From positions 62,001 to 126,000 of the forward strand of contig JAQWMX010000008.1 of NCBI GenBank assembly GCA_029246545.1: DNA of 64,000 nucleotides. Direction: 5' to 3'. This DNA is from Gammaproteobacteria bacterium (GTDB lineage Bacteria > Pseudomonadota > Gammaproteobacteria > Pseudomonadales > Pseudohongiellaceae). The translations under genes and the position numbers were made by a program. The notes under the pieces were generated by a model. That model was not told the DNA's origin. It searched no databases and was given only the letters and a program-made list of their open reading frames with translations. Below are positions 8,170 through 16,657 of this stretch, in pieces (the first letter of the stretch is position 1; each line of letters opens with the position of its first letter).

Positions 8170-9270
8170 ATGACTATGAATATTGACACTACACACATGC
8201 AGCGTTGTATAGAGCTGGCATTAAAAGGGGAGTTTAGTTCTAAACCTAACCCTCGTGTGGGCTGTGTCATAATAAAAGATGGGCAGGTTATTGCAGAAGG
8301 CTGGCATCAATTTGCTGGAGAAGTGCATGCAGAAGTTCACGCGCTAAATCAGGCAAATCAATCAGCTGAAGGCGCAAGTTTGTATGTGACGCTAGAGCCG
8401 TGTTCGCATCACGGCAAAACAGCGCCTTGTTGTGATTCCATCATTGCTGCCGGCATTAGGAAAGTTGTGTTCGGCATGATTGATCCAAATCCAGAAGTCG
8501 CAGGCAAAGGTATTAGTAAATTAAAAGCAGCAGGAATTGAAGTAGTCGGGCCTTTTTTAGCCGATAAATGCGCTGAACTAAATCCAGGTTTTATCAAAAG
8601 AATGACATCGGGCCTACCTTATGTACGTTGCAAAATGGCAATGAGTTCTGATGGAAGAACAGCTATGGCTAGCGGAGAAAGCAAATGGATAACTGGTGCT
8701 GAAGCTCGAGAAGATGTTCAACTTTGGCGTGCTAGAAGCAGCGCCTTAATTAGCGGAATCGGAACGATACTAGCAGACGATCCATCTTTAAATGTTCGCT
8801 TAGATGAGTTTGAAGTAAGACAGCCTTTACGAGTTATTTGTGATTCACAATTGCGCTTACCTATAGAAGCTAAAACCTTAAAAACACCAGGCGAAATATT
8901 GCTCACTTCTGCAATAGAAAAAGAATTTGATGCAGCAGAAAATACAATTGCTGATCTAGAACAAGTTTGCCTTTCGAACAATGAAAATAAAATTGATTTA
9001 CATGCTTTGTTAAGTTTTTTGGCAAAAGAAAAAGAATGTAATGAAGTGCTTGTTGAATCTGGTTCAACTTTAGCCGGTGCATTTATCAAGGCAGGTTTAG
9101 TAGATGAAATTATTCTTTATATGGCACCAAAACTTTTAGGTCACAATGGTTTGCCAGTATTTACTATTCCAGGATTGGAGAGTATAGAAGATCAAATCGC
9201 GCTGGAATACTCAGATGTGTCTTTGCTTGGTAAAGATTGTAGAATGCGCGTCCGTGTTCTAAATAATTAA
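8170..9270 (+). CDS. ribD: Bifunctional riboflavin deaminase/reductase RibD
   Basis: Catalyses the second and third steps of riboflavin synthesis: deamination of the GTP-derived pyrimidine and reduction of its ribosyl side chain. The 366 residues have an N-terminal cytidine-deaminase-like domain (about 8-150) with zinc ligands in HAEVHAL and PCSHHGKTAPCC, and a C-terminal NADPH reductase domain (about 155-365; SLALSSDGRTA-like KMAMSSDGRTA, SKWITGAEAREDVQLWRA, ILVESG-type VLVESGSTLAGAF). Starts at 8170 or 8176 are both possible; neither has a clear Shine-Dalgarno sequence. A 21-codon overlapping reading frame begins at 8121. I see no FMN riboswitch upstream. Confidence 0.95.
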   Translation: MTMNIDTTHMQRCIELALKGEFSSKPNPRVGCVIIKDGQVIAEGWHQFAGEVHAEVHALNQANQSAEGASLYVTLEPCSHHGKTAPCCDSIIAAGIRKVVFGMIDPNPEVAGKGISKLKAAGIEVVGPFLADKCAELNPGFIKRMTSGLPYVRCKMAMSSDGRTAMASGESKWITGAEAREDVQLWRARSSALISGIGTILADDPSLNVRLDEFEVRQPLRVICDSQLRLPIEAKTLKTPGEILLTSAIEKEFDAAENTIADLEQVCLSNNENKIDLHALLSFLAKEKECNEVLVESGSTLAGAFIKAGLVDEIILYMAPKLLGHNGLPVFTIPGLESIEDQIALEYSDVSLLGKDCRMRVRVLNN

Positions 9271-9338
9271 TAGCTTACATTCTGAACTGTACGAATCTAA
9301 CTTTAAAAACCATCTATACAAAACTATCTTAAAATAAT

Positions 9339-10025
9339 ATGTTTACTGGAATTATAGAAGCGACAGGATCCATTAAATCTCTCACTAAAAGTGATGGAGA
9401 TTGTCGTTTGAGCATTTATTCAGAAAAATTAAATTATAGTGACGTGTTAATTGGCGACAGCATAGCGGTAAGCGGTGTTTGTCTTACAGTGATCGAATTA
9501 AATGACTTAATATTTACAGCTGATGTATCTAATGAAACATTACAGTGCACTAATTTGGGCAACTTTAAAGAAGGCACTTTAGTTAACCTTGAGAAATCCT
9601 TGAAGCCTGAAAGTTCATTAGGTGGACATTTTGTCAGTGGCCATGTTGATGGTATAGCAACACTGCAAAGTAAAGATGTTGATGGCGATAGTTTGAAATT
9701 AGTTTTTACAGCACCAGTAGATCTAGCACATTATATTGCTCGAAAAGGTTCGGTTTGTATTGATGGAATAAGCCTTACAGTTAATGAAGTGGATGGTATT
9801 AGTTTTTCTGTCAATATCATTCCTCATACAGCCGAAGAAACGACAATGCATGAATTTGAAGTGGGTCGAGAAATTAATCTGGAAGTCGATTTAATCAGCC
9901 GTTACCTAGAACGATTATTAGAGAAAAATGAGATTGCTGAAATTTATTCTGTTGGCAGTGATGGGAATAGCAATGATAAAGGTTTAAGTATCAAAAAATT
10001 ACAGGCAAGTGGTTTTATAAAATAA
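9339..10025 (+). CDS. ribE: Riboflavin synthase, alpha chain
   Basis: Final enzyme of riboflavin synthesis, dismutating two molecules of dimethyl-ribityl-lumazine. The 228 residues consist of two similar lumazine-binding repeats: the first opens with MFTGIIEATGSI and contains DSIAVSGVCLTV; the second has GHFVSGHVDGIA and GSVCIDGISLTVNEV. The C-terminus carries about 20 residues beyond the usual end, so the protein is slightly long. Its stop overlaps the next gene's start as TAATG, so ribBA is translationally coupled to it. The gene is called ribC in E. coli naming. Confidence 0.95.
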   Translation: MFTGIIEATGSIKSLTKSDGDCRLSIYSEKLNYSDVLIGDSIAVSGVCLTVIELNDLIFTADVSNETLQCTNLGNFKEGTLVNLEKSLKPESSLGGHFVSGHVDGIATLQSKDVDGDSLKLVFTAPVDLAHYIARKGSVCIDGISLTVNEVDGISFSVNIIPHTAEETTMHEFEVGREINLEVDLISRYLERLLEKNEIAEIYSVGSDGNSNDKGLSIKKLQASGFIK

Positions 10026-11143
10026 TGCAGCTGAATACAACACAAGAACTTATCGAAGATATTCGTCAGGGGAAAATGGTTATCCTGATGGACGATGAAG
10101 ATAGAGAAAATGAAGGTGATATTGTTGTTGCTGCAGAAAAAGTCAGTGCGGCAGAAATCAATTTCATGGCAACTCATGCGCGGGGTTTAATTTGTCTAAC
10201 ATTGACTGAGGAAAGTTGTAAGCAATTACAGCTCCCCTTAATGGTAAGTGCTAATCAGACATCTTTTGGTACCAACTTTACGGTCTCTATTGAAGCCGCT
10301 GAAGGTGTAACTACGGGTATTTCTGCAGCTGACAGGGCGCGAACAATTAAAGCAGCTGTTTCGCCAGATGTTGTACCTACTGATATTGTTCAGCCAGGAC
10401 ATATATTTCCTTTAATGGCGAAAGAAGGAGGTGTACTGCGTAGGGCGGGTCATACAGAAGCAGGTTGTGATCTAGCTAGAATGGCTGGCTTATCTCCAGC
10501 TGCTGCAATCTGTGAAGTGATGAATGCTGATGGATCAATGGCTAGAAGAGCCGATTTAGAAAAATTTGCGCAGGAGCATAATTTGAAGATAGGCACCATT
10601 ATGGATTTGGTGCACTATCGTATAGCCAATGAACAAACGGTTGAGCGTATTCAGGAATATAGCCTTCCAACTGAACACGGTGATTTTGATATTTATTGTT
10701 ACCGCGACACAATTAAAGAGGGTGCTCCTACTCATTTGGCTTTAGTGAAAGGTGATATCAAATCTGACGAACCAGTTTTGGTTCGGGTTATAGTCACTAA
10801 CGCTATACGAGACTTACTTGGCGTTAAAAATTCTAAACGTTCAAGTTGGTCTTTACAAAGGGCAATGGGAAAAATTAATGAAGAAGGTAAAGGGGTTGTT
10901 GTTATTCTTGCTGGTGAGCAAGGTGATACTGATCCTTTACAGCAGTTGGCAAGAATTAGTGAGCTAGAAGAAACTAAGGCTTCTGCGAGAACGTCTCAGG
11001 GTATGTTCTTAAATGTCGGTACAGGCTCTCAGATTCTTAGAGATTTAGGTGTTGGGAAAATGCGGCTTATGAGCTACCCGACAAAATACGCAATTTCTGG
11101 CTTTGATTTGGAAGTGGTGGAATATATTCCTTATGAAGAATAA
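10025..11143 (+). CDS. ribBA: DHBP synthase fused to a degenerate GTP cyclohydrolase II-like domain (RibBX type)
   Basis: Residues 1 to about 200 form a complete 3,4-dihydroxy-2-butanone-4-phosphate synthase, with the acidic loop [26 protein letters not shown] and [12 protein letters not shown], making the four-carbon unit for lumazine. Residues about 205-372 align with GTP cyclohydrolase II, but the zinc-cysteine region that reads HSECLTGD...CDCG in active enzymes is here VTNAIRDLL with no cysteines, and the GRGIGL-type segment is missing. That makes GTP cyclohydrolase activity very unlikely. Such fusions are known in Proteobacteria as RibBX. A true ribA must lie elsewhere. It starts inside the ribE stop codon. 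Confidence 0.9.
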   Translation: MQLNTTQELIEDIRQGKMVILMDDEDRENEGDIVVAAEKVSAAEINFMATHARGLICLTLTEESCKQLQLPLMVSANQTSFGTNFTVSIEAAEGVTTGISAADRARTIKAAVSPDVVPTDIVQPGHIFPLMAKEGGVLRRAGHTEAGCDLARMAGLSPAAAICEVMNADGSMARRADLEKFAQEHNLKIGTIMDLVHYRIANEQTVERIQEYSLPTEHGDFDIYCYRDTIKEGAPTHLALVKGDIKSDEPVLVRVIVTNAIRDLLGVKNSKRSSWSLQRAMGKINEEGKGVVVILAGEQGDTDPLQQLARISELEETKASARTSQGMFLNVGTGSQILRDLGVGKMRLMSYPTKYAISGFDLEVVEYIPYEE

Positions 11144-11180
11144 GCTAATCTAAAATATAAACATAGAATCAGAGAAAAGT

Positions 11181-11651
11181 ATGAGCAAGATAAAAGTTAT
11201 TGAAGGTGAGTTCGGTGGAGCAAGTGCTAATTACGCAATTGTTGTTAGTCGATTTAATGAATTTATTGTCAATAGCTTGGAAGATGGTGCGATTAATTGT
11301 TTAAAGCGCCATGGTGTAGCTGAAAGTGCAATAACTGTTATAAAGGTACCTGGTGCTTTTGAATTACCTTTTGCGGCCCAAAAAGCAGCACAATCAGAAC
11401 AATATGACGCCATACTTGCACTTGGAGCTGTCATAAAAGGCAGTACTCCTCATTTTGATTACGTTTGTACAGAATGTAGCAGCGGGCTAAATCAAGTCAG
11501 TTTAGAATTTGATATTCCTGTCGCCTTCGGTGTGCTTACTGTAGATACGATTGAACAGGCTATTGAGAGAGCAGGAACAAAAGCAGGCAATAAAGGTGCC
11601 GATGCTGCAATGACCGCTATGGAAATGGTTAGCTTGTCGCGTCAGTTTTAA
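11181..11651 (+). CDS. ribH: 6,7-dimethyl-8-ribityllumazine synthase
   Basis: Condenses the pyrimidine from the RibD branch with the four-carbon unit from RibB to give the lumazine used by riboflavin synthase; it normally assembles into pentamers or icosahedral shells. The 156 residues show [11 protein letters not shown] (substrate loop), [29 protein letters not shown] with the catalytic His, and [16 protein letters not shown]. The length is standard. It lies 37 bases after ribBA and nusB begins four bases after its stop, an order conserved in Proteobacteria. Confidence 0.96.
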   Translation: MSKIKVIEGEFGGASANYAIVVSRFNEFIVNSLEDGAINCLKRHGVAESAITVIKVPGAFELPFAAQKAAQSEQYDAILALGAVIKGSTPHFDYVCTECSSGLNQVSLEFDIPVAFGVLTVDTIEQAIERAGTKAGNKGADAAMTAMEMVSLSRQF

Positions 11652-11655
11652 CGTT

Positions 11656-12105
11656 ATGCCTGAAGACTCACCAATGCCTAAGGTTTCACATCGAAAAAAA
11701 GCCAGAAATGTATTGGTTCAAGCGCTTTATCAATGGCAAATGGCTAGTGGTTCAAGTAGCGATATAGAAGCTCAATTTCGCGCTGATAATACCGCTAAAA
11801 TTGACTGGGATTTTTTTCACGAGGCAGTGGTCCATATTCTCAATAAGACTGAGGAAGTGGATCAGACATTCTCAGAAGAGCTTGACCGTAAATTGAACCA
11901 ACTTGATCCGATAGAACTTGCACTATTAAGATTAGGAAGTTTTGAATTGCTAGAACGCATTGATGTGCCTTATAAAGTTGTGATTAATGAATATGTTGAT
12001 CTAGCAAAAAAGTATGGCGCTTCTGACAGCTATAAGTATATTAATGGTGTGCTCGATAAATTGGCAAAAAAATATAGAGCAGTAGAGATTGCTGGTGGAA
12101 ACTAG
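11656..12105 (+). CDS. nusB: Transcription antitermination factor NusB
   Basis: All-helical RNA-binding protein that joins NusE on boxA RNA for processive transcription of rRNA operons. The 149 residues include SHRKKARNVLVQALYQWQM at the N-terminus, LDPIELALLRLGSFELLER and the signature DVPYKVVINEYVDLAKKYG. The first six codons before Met7 are probably not essential, so the start could be 11656 or 11674; 11656 is kept because it sits tightly behind ribH. thiL follows 28 bases later. Confidence 0.95.
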   Translation: MPEDSPMPKVSHRKKARNVLVQALYQWQMASGSSSDIEAQFRADNTAKIDWDFFHEAVVHILNKTEEVDQTFSEELDRKLNQLDPIELALLRLGSFELLERIDVPYKVVINEYVDLAKKYGASDSYKYINGVLDKLAKKYRAVEIAGGN

Positions 12106-12133
12106 CAATCGAATTTAACAGCGCCTGAGAGGC

Positions 12134-13129
12134 ATGATGGCTGTTTCAGAATTTGATCTTATTAAAGATTACTTTAATAAACCTGGTTTAACTCCAACAC
12201 CGGAACAGTATGTAAGAATCCCCCTGGGAATTGGCGATGACTGTGCTGTTTTAGACCTTCCCCCAGAAAAGTTTTTAGCAGTCTCAATGGACACTCTTGT
12301 CGCCGATGTGCACTTCCCTACACAGGCTGATCCAAATTTAATTGCCCAGCGTGCTTTAGCAGTTAACTTAAGTGATTTGGCTGCTATGGGTGCTGAACCT
12401 TTGGCATTTACGCTTGCATTAAGTTTGCCTAAAGCTGAAGAGTCATGGCTACAAGGTTTTAGTCTCGGCTTAGAACAAATGATTCAAACATATCATTGTC
12501 CCTTGATCGGTGGTGATATTACCAAAGGGCCCTTAAGTATCACGATTCAAGTGCATGGCCTGCTTGATAAGGGAAAACTGCTCACTCGAAAAGATGCTAA
12601 ACCTGGTGATTTGGTTTATGTATCGGGTGCACTAGGTGCAGCAGGTCTGGCCATTAGTTTAATGAGTAATGGCATGTCTTTAGATAAGCCCGATACTAAA
12701 GAACTTCAAGCTGCTTACTATCAACCTCTTCCAAGAATAACCCTAGGGCAAAGTATTGTGGGACTTGCTTCAGCAGCTATAGATATTTCTGATGGCTTAA
12801 TGGCTGATCTTGGTCACATCGCACAACAAAGCAGTGTTGGTATAGAGCTAAACGCAAAGGCTATACCTATAGCTTTAGTTGTAAAAAAATTTATGAGTAC
12901 AATGGGTGATAAAACTAAAGGTTTGAATTTAGCTTTAACGGCTGGCGATGAGTATGAATTGGCACTAACTGTTGCAGAAGATCAACAAGAAGAATTTCTA
13001 AAAACGACAGCGAAACTTGATGTGCCTTTAACGCTAATTGGTCGTGTTGTTAAAGGAAGTCGAGTTAAATGTTTAGATAATGATGGTCATGAAATTGAGA
13101 TAAAGACCTTCGGATATCGTCATTTTTAA
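12134..13129 (+). CDS. thiL: Thiamine-monophosphate kinase
   Basis: Phosphorylates thiamine monophosphate to the active cofactor thiamine pyrophosphate using ATP. The 331 residues belong to the PurM/ThiL fold: GIGDDCAVL near residue 33, MDTLVADVHF, QRALAVNLSDLAAMGA, GGDITKGPLSITI, AIDISDGLMADLGHI and LTAGDEYEL. The metal-binding aspartates in these segments are all present. The start has two consecutive ATGs (12134 and 12137) behind GAGAGG. The usual downstream neighbour pgpA is here displaced by about 3.5 kb carrying a small ORF and an ABC-2 exporter. Confidence 0.95.
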   Translation: MMAVSEFDLIKDYFNKPGLTPTPEQYVRIPLGIGDDCAVLDLPPEKFLAVSMDTLVADVHFPTQADPNLIAQRALAVNLSDLAAMGAEPLAFTLALSLPKAEESWLQGFSLGLEQMIQTYHCPLIGGDITKGPLSITIQVHGLLDKGKLLTRKDAKPGDLVYVSGALGAAGLAISLMSNGMSLDKPDTKELQAAYYQPLPRITLGQSIVGLASAAIDISDGLMADLGHIAQQSSVGIELNAKAIPIALVVKKFMSTMGDKTKGLNLALTAGDEYELALTVAEDQQEEFLKTTAKLDVPLTLIGRVVKGSRVKCLDNDGHEIEIKTFGYRHF

Positions 13130-13170
13130 GTGCTAGTTGAATATGTCTGTTTCTGTACTGCGACTATAAT

Positions 13171-13275
13171 CTAGACTTTGATTTTTCCTGCTACGATCAG
13201 TAATAAAATCAGTATTAAGCCGCCGACTGATATTGCAGCCAAAGTTACACTTAGACCTATTACAAAATTAATCAC
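13171..13275 (-). CDS. Small single-span membrane peptide (34 residues), hypothetical
   Basis: GTG-started frame with GGAG eight bases upstream of the start. After MINFVIG comes one long hydrophobic segment (about residues 4-29, with glycine, serine and isoleucine/leucine) and a basic end (GKIKV), so it should sit in the inner membrane with a cytoplasmic C-terminus. It faces the convergent thiL end. A perfect TTGAT-N4-ATCAA palindrome is centred about 68 bases upstream of its start, which suggests oxygen-responsive expression. I do not recognise the peptide; small membrane subunits of respiratory complexes are of this size, but nothing here shows such a link. Too short for ORF statistics, so it rests on the ribosome site and hydrophobicity. 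Confidence 0.5.
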   Translation of the reverse strand: MINFVIGLSVTLAAISVGGLILILLLIVAGKIKV

Positions 13276-13336
13276 GATAATTGCTCCAATCTTTAGGATA
13301 ATTGTTGAAGCATAGTGGAAGCTCTGTCTTGATATG

Positions 13337-13350
13337 TTGATCCACATCAA
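13337..13350. promoter_or_regulatory. FNR/Anr-type binding site
   Basis: TTGATCCACATCAA matches the FNR/Anr consensus TTGAT-N4-ATCAA at all ten defined positions. It is about 62 bases upstream of the leftward 34-residue ORF and about 300 bases upstream of the rightward HlyD-family gene. If it sits at the usual -41.5, the leftward transcript would begin near 13302 and have a leader of about 27 bases. No matching promoter hexamers were assigned. Confidence 0.6.
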
Positions 13351-13375
13351 TCAAGCTTTAGTAAGAAAAGGGGTG

Positions 13376-13651
13376 CCGTCTCAAAATGTGGCTTGTGAGT
13401 GACTTTAACAATTGCTGATGGAAACTAAATAGTTCTATGTTGCCAAAGAACAATAAGAAGCCTTTCAACAAAAAGCGGCAGCTTTTAATGTACTATTGAC
13501 TTTAATAAGTCGTGTTGTGAAATTAGCTAGGCTTAAGAGTCAGGATGATAATAATCGAAAACTTGTAATAAAAATTTCAGGCTAATTGCATTTTAATTAA
13601 TTTCTTATATAGCGATAGCTTGGAAATTAAAGAGTTGAGTAGGTAGTACTT
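13376..13651. other. Intergenic region upstream of the HlyD/ABC-2 operon
   Basis: Roughly 280 AT-rich bases before the membrane-fusion-protein gene. The longest open stretches are under 25 codons and have no ribosome site. No hairpin terminator, tRNA or recognisable RNA was seen. It presumably carries the promoter of the exporter operon. Confidence 0.4.
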
Positions 13652-14584
13652 ATGCATAAAAGCATTATTTTAATACTAGGAATTTTTTTAGCAGCTTGTG
13701 AAGAACCCATTCCCATCGCAGTTGGCTTGCTTGAATCTGACCGTGTTGAAATTGTGGTCGAAAGTTTTGAACCAATTATTTCTATAAATGTTATTGAAGG
13801 TCAGACAGTTGACGCTGGCGATCTTTTATTGATGCAAGATAACACTCGCATTATAGCTAGAGAAGCAGAAGCTAAGGCTTCAATTGCCAGTCTCGAAGCA
13901 ATTCTAGCTGAACAAATAGCGGGTCCCCGGAATGAAGTTATTGAAGCTGCTCGGGCTACACTTCAGGCTGCACAGGTTCAATTTGATATTAACCTTTTGG
14001 AATTAAACAGACTAGAAAGATTGGGAGCAGATGTTGCTACACAGGAAAGGATTGATTTAGCACGCTCTCAACGGGATGCCGCCCAGGCAAACATTGAACA
14101 GACAAGTGCCAGACTAAGGGAATTAGAAGCGGGCACTCGGCTAGAAACTATTGAGCAAACCCGTCAGCAAATTGCAGGAGCCAATGCTCGGCTTGATACA
14201 CTTCTCATTGATAAATCTCGTTTAAACAGCATTGCTCCTGTTAACGCAATTATAGATTCTTTACCTTTTGAGGTTGGAGAGCGCCCTCCAGTCGGAAGTG
14301 TTGTTGCGGTTCTTCTTACAGGAGAGCAACCTTATGCCAGAGTGTATGTACCTGAAGCATTGCGCATTAATGTGAGACCTGGCACACAAGTTAGTATTAG
14401 TATCGATGGCATAGAGATGCCATTTAATGGAACAGTACGACGGATTTCCAGTGAAGCTTCTTTTACTCCATATTTTTCTCTAACAGAAAGCGATCGAGGT
14501 AGGCTCAGTTATCTTGCTGAGATTATCATTGAAACGCAAAGGGAAAGATTGCCTGACGGAGTGCCGGTAGAAGTCATTTTCTAG
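13652..14584 (+). CDS. HlyD-family membrane fusion lipoprotein (YbhG-like)
   Basis: Periplasmic adaptor of an ABC-2 type exporter. The 310 residues start with a lipoprotein signal whose lipobox is LAAC (Cys16), then a half biotinyl-lipoyl domain (ISINVIEGQTVDAGDLLL), a long coiled-coil hairpin rich in Ala, Glu, Gln and Arg (about 65-185), and the return lipoyl and beta-barrel segments (INSIAPVNAIIDSLPFEVGERPPVGSVVA, then YARVYVPEALRINVRPGTQV). Having a lipid anchor instead of an N-terminal helix is unusual but known for this branch. The ATPase gene follows after 11 bases and the permease overlaps that, so the three form one unit. The substrate is unknown. Confidence 0.85.
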   Translation: MHKSIILILGIFLAACEEPIPIAVGLLESDRVEIVVESFEPIISINVIEGQTVDAGDLLLMQDNTRIIAREAEAKASIASLEAILAEQIAGPRNEVIEAARATLQAAQVQFDINLLELNRLERLGADVATQERIDLARSQRDAAQANIEQTSARLRELEAGTRLETIEQTRQQIAGANARLDTLLIDKSRLNSIAPVNAIIDSLPFEVGERPPVGSVVAVLLTGEQPYARVYVPEALRINVRPGTQVSISIDGIEMPFNGTVRRISSEASFTPYFSLTESDRGRLSYLAEIIIETQRERLPDGVPVEVIF

Positions 14585-14595
14585 CCGACTTTATT

Positions 14596-15561
14596 TTGAA
14601 TTCAGAAAAAGAAAAATATGCAATTACGGCAACCGGTCTTAGTCGCCGTTTTGGTGATTTGTTTGCTGTAAATAATATTGATTTAAAAATTCCGACAGGT
14701 TCTATTTATGGATTTCTTGGCCCGAATGGTTCTGGTAAATCAACAACTATTCGAATGTTGTGTGGCTTGCTAATTCCGACATCAGGAACTGTAGAAGTGT
14801 TGGGTTTACAAATTCCTAAACAAGCAGAAATATTAAAAAATCAAATCGGTTATATGACACAGAAGTTTTCACTTTATGATGACTTAACAGTCAAAGAAAA
14901 TCTTTCTTTTGTTGGTGAGATCTACGCCATTCCCCGTAAACAAAGAAAACTACGAGTAAATGAATTACTAGAAGAGTTCGAACTTTTAGATCGGGCTAAA
15001 CAACGCGCAGGAACGCTTAGTGGTGGGCAGCGTCAGCGCTTAGCTCTAGCAGCTGCAATCTTACATAAACCAAGTTTGCTTTTATTAGACGAGCCAACAA
15101 GTGCCGTTGATCCACAAAATCGCCGAGACTTTTGGGCAACTTTGTTTGTTTTAGCTGAGCAGGGGACAACTATTTTGGTTTCAACCCATTACATGGATGA
15201 GGCTGAACGATGTCACCGTCTGGCTATATTGGATGAAGGTGTCATAGTCGCGGATAATTCACCTAAAAAATTGGGTGAGAATATAGACATGAATGTTTAC
15301 GAAGTTATCACTGAAAAAACCAATGAAGCGAGAGTTGCTTTATCAAATATATCTGAAGTATTCAGTGTGACTCAAGTGGGGCTGCATTTACGAGTACTAT
15401 TACCAAAATCAGTACCTGATTCATTACAAAAAGTAGAAGCAGTACTACAAAGTAATGATTTAACAGGAAGAGTTACTGCAATTGAACCTAACTTGGAAGA
15501 TGTATTTGTTGCAGTTACAGAAAAACACAGACAAGAAGAAAGACAGGAAGTCATCTCATGA
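14596..15561 (+). CDS. ABC transporter ATP-binding protein (exporter, YbhF-half type)
   Basis: ATPase that powers the neighbouring ABC-2 permease. The 321 residues have the full ABC module: A-loop Phe region (LSRRFGDLFAV), Walker A GPNGSGKST (about 42-50), Q-loop MTQKFSLY, signature LSGGQRQRLALAAAI, Walker B LLLLDEPTSAVDP and H-loop VSTHYMDEAERC, followed by a C-terminal extension of about 90 residues typical of drug- and lipid-export ATPases. The start is TTG at 14596; no ATG lies upstream of the conserved region. Its last four bases (ATGA) overlap the permease start, which indicates coupled translation. Confidence 0.88.
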   Translation: MNSEKEKYAITATGLSRRFGDLFAVNNIDLKIPTGSIYGFLGPNGSGKSTTIRMLCGLLIPTSGTVEVLGLQIPKQAEILKNQIGYMTQKFSLYDDLTVKENLSFVGEIYAIPRKQRKLRVNELLEEFELLDRAKQRAGTLSGGQRQRLALAAAILHKPSLLLLDEPTSAVDPQNRRDFWATLFVLAEQGTTILVSTHYMDEAERCHRLAILDEGVIVADNSPKKLGENIDMNVYEVITEKTNEARVALSNISEVFSVTQVGLHLRVLLPKSVPDSLQKVEAVLQSNDLTGRVTAIEPNLEDVFVAVTEKHRQEERQEVIS

Positions 15562-16655
15562 AATCCTTACTGCGACTCTACGCTATTTTTCATAAAGAAT
15601 TTACGCAGCTGATGCGAGATAGGCTGACTTTTGGCATGATAGCTGGTATTCCTTTGATTCAATTAGTGCTGTTCGGATATGCAATTAATACTGATGTACG
15701 AAATCTAACAGCTGCCTTAGTTGACCAAGCTGGAACCTCAATGTCACGTCAAATGGTGAGTGATATGGGCGCATCTCAAGTGGTGGATTTTCAGTATCAG
15801 TTGGCAACTGTTGAAGAATTAACAACATTGATGGATGCTGGGAAAATTTCTATCGGTTTGGTCATCCCACCAGATTTTGATCGCCGTGTATTGAGTGGCG
15901 ATCGGGCAGCAGCACAGATATTGGTAGATGGAACTGATCCCATTATACTGGGAGTTGGTAGGCAGTTAGCGAGTATTCCGGTTAACTTTGATAGCCCGAG
16001 AAGGTTACAAACACCTGCAGGTTTAGAGGTCAGAAATTTTTATAATCCAGAGCGGCGTTCAGCCGTTAATATTGTGCCGGGTTTAATAGGTGTCATTTTA
16101 ACTATGACAATGGCCTTATTTACTGCAGTTGCTATAGTTCGAGAAAAAGAACGTGGCAATATGGAGTTTTTGATAACTACACCTGTTAAACCGTTGGAAT
16201 TGATGTTGGGGAAAATATTACCTTATGTCGCAATTGGTTTTATTCAGGTCAGTCTTATCTTATTGCTCGGTTGGATTTTATTTAGTGTGCCGATACAGGG
16301 AAAGTTGAGTGATGTATATTTGGCAGCATTAGTCTTTATAGCAGCAAATCTTGCACTGGGTTTATTTATTTCAACTTCTGCAAAAACTCAGTTTCAGGCT
16401 ATGCAAATGACTTTTTTCTTTTTCTTACCTTCTATCTTGCTCTCTGGTTTCATGTTCCCATTTGACGGCATGCCAAAAGCTGCTCAGTTCATTGCCGAAG
16501 TACTTCCTTTAACGCATTTTAATCGTATTATCAGAAACATAATGTTGCGAGGTACTGAATTAGATTTCTTGAGTACAGATATGTTGGCACTGATTGGATT
16601 TGCTTTCGTGGCCTTAAGTATTGCTATATTACGGTTTAACAAACGGTTGGATTGA
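15558..16655 (+). CDS. ABC-2 type exporter permease (YbhR/YbhS-like)
   Basis: Membrane subunit of the exporter. The 365 residues show one N-terminal helix (about 22-42, after FHKEFTQLMRDRLTFG), a large periplasmic domain (about 45-170) and then five hydrophobic helices between about 172 and 358, with the family signature around EKERGNMEFLITTPVKPLELMLGK and LPSILLSGFMFPFDGMP. This is the YhhJ/YbhR architecture. One permease gene suggests a homodimer. It is coupled to the ATPase gene by an ATGA overlap and its stop codon lies two bases before the pgpA start. Substrate not predictable. Confidence 0.88.
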   Translation: MKSLLRLYAIFHKEFTQLMRDRLTFGMIAGIPLIQLVLFGYAINTDVRNLTAALVDQAGTSMSRQMVSDMGASQVVDFQYQLATVEELTTLMDAGKISIGLVIPPDFDRRVLSGDRAAAQILVDGTDPIILGVGRQLASIPVNFDSPRRLQTPAGLEVRNFYNPERRSAVNIVPGLIGVILTMTMALFTAVAIVREKERGNMEFLITTPVKPLELMLGKILPYVAIGFIQVSLILLLGWILFSVPIQGKLSDVYLAALVFIAANLALGLFISTSAKTQFQAMQMTFFFFLPSILLSGFMFPFDGMPKAAQFIAEVLPLTHFNRIIRNIMLRGTELDFLSTDMLALIGFAFVALSIAILRFNKRLD

Positions 16656-16657
16656 TA

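Noticed and set aside
13439-13501. Lysine-rich 20-codon ORF upstream of the HlyD-family gene
   Set aside because: Short, without a ribosome site; cannot be told from chance.
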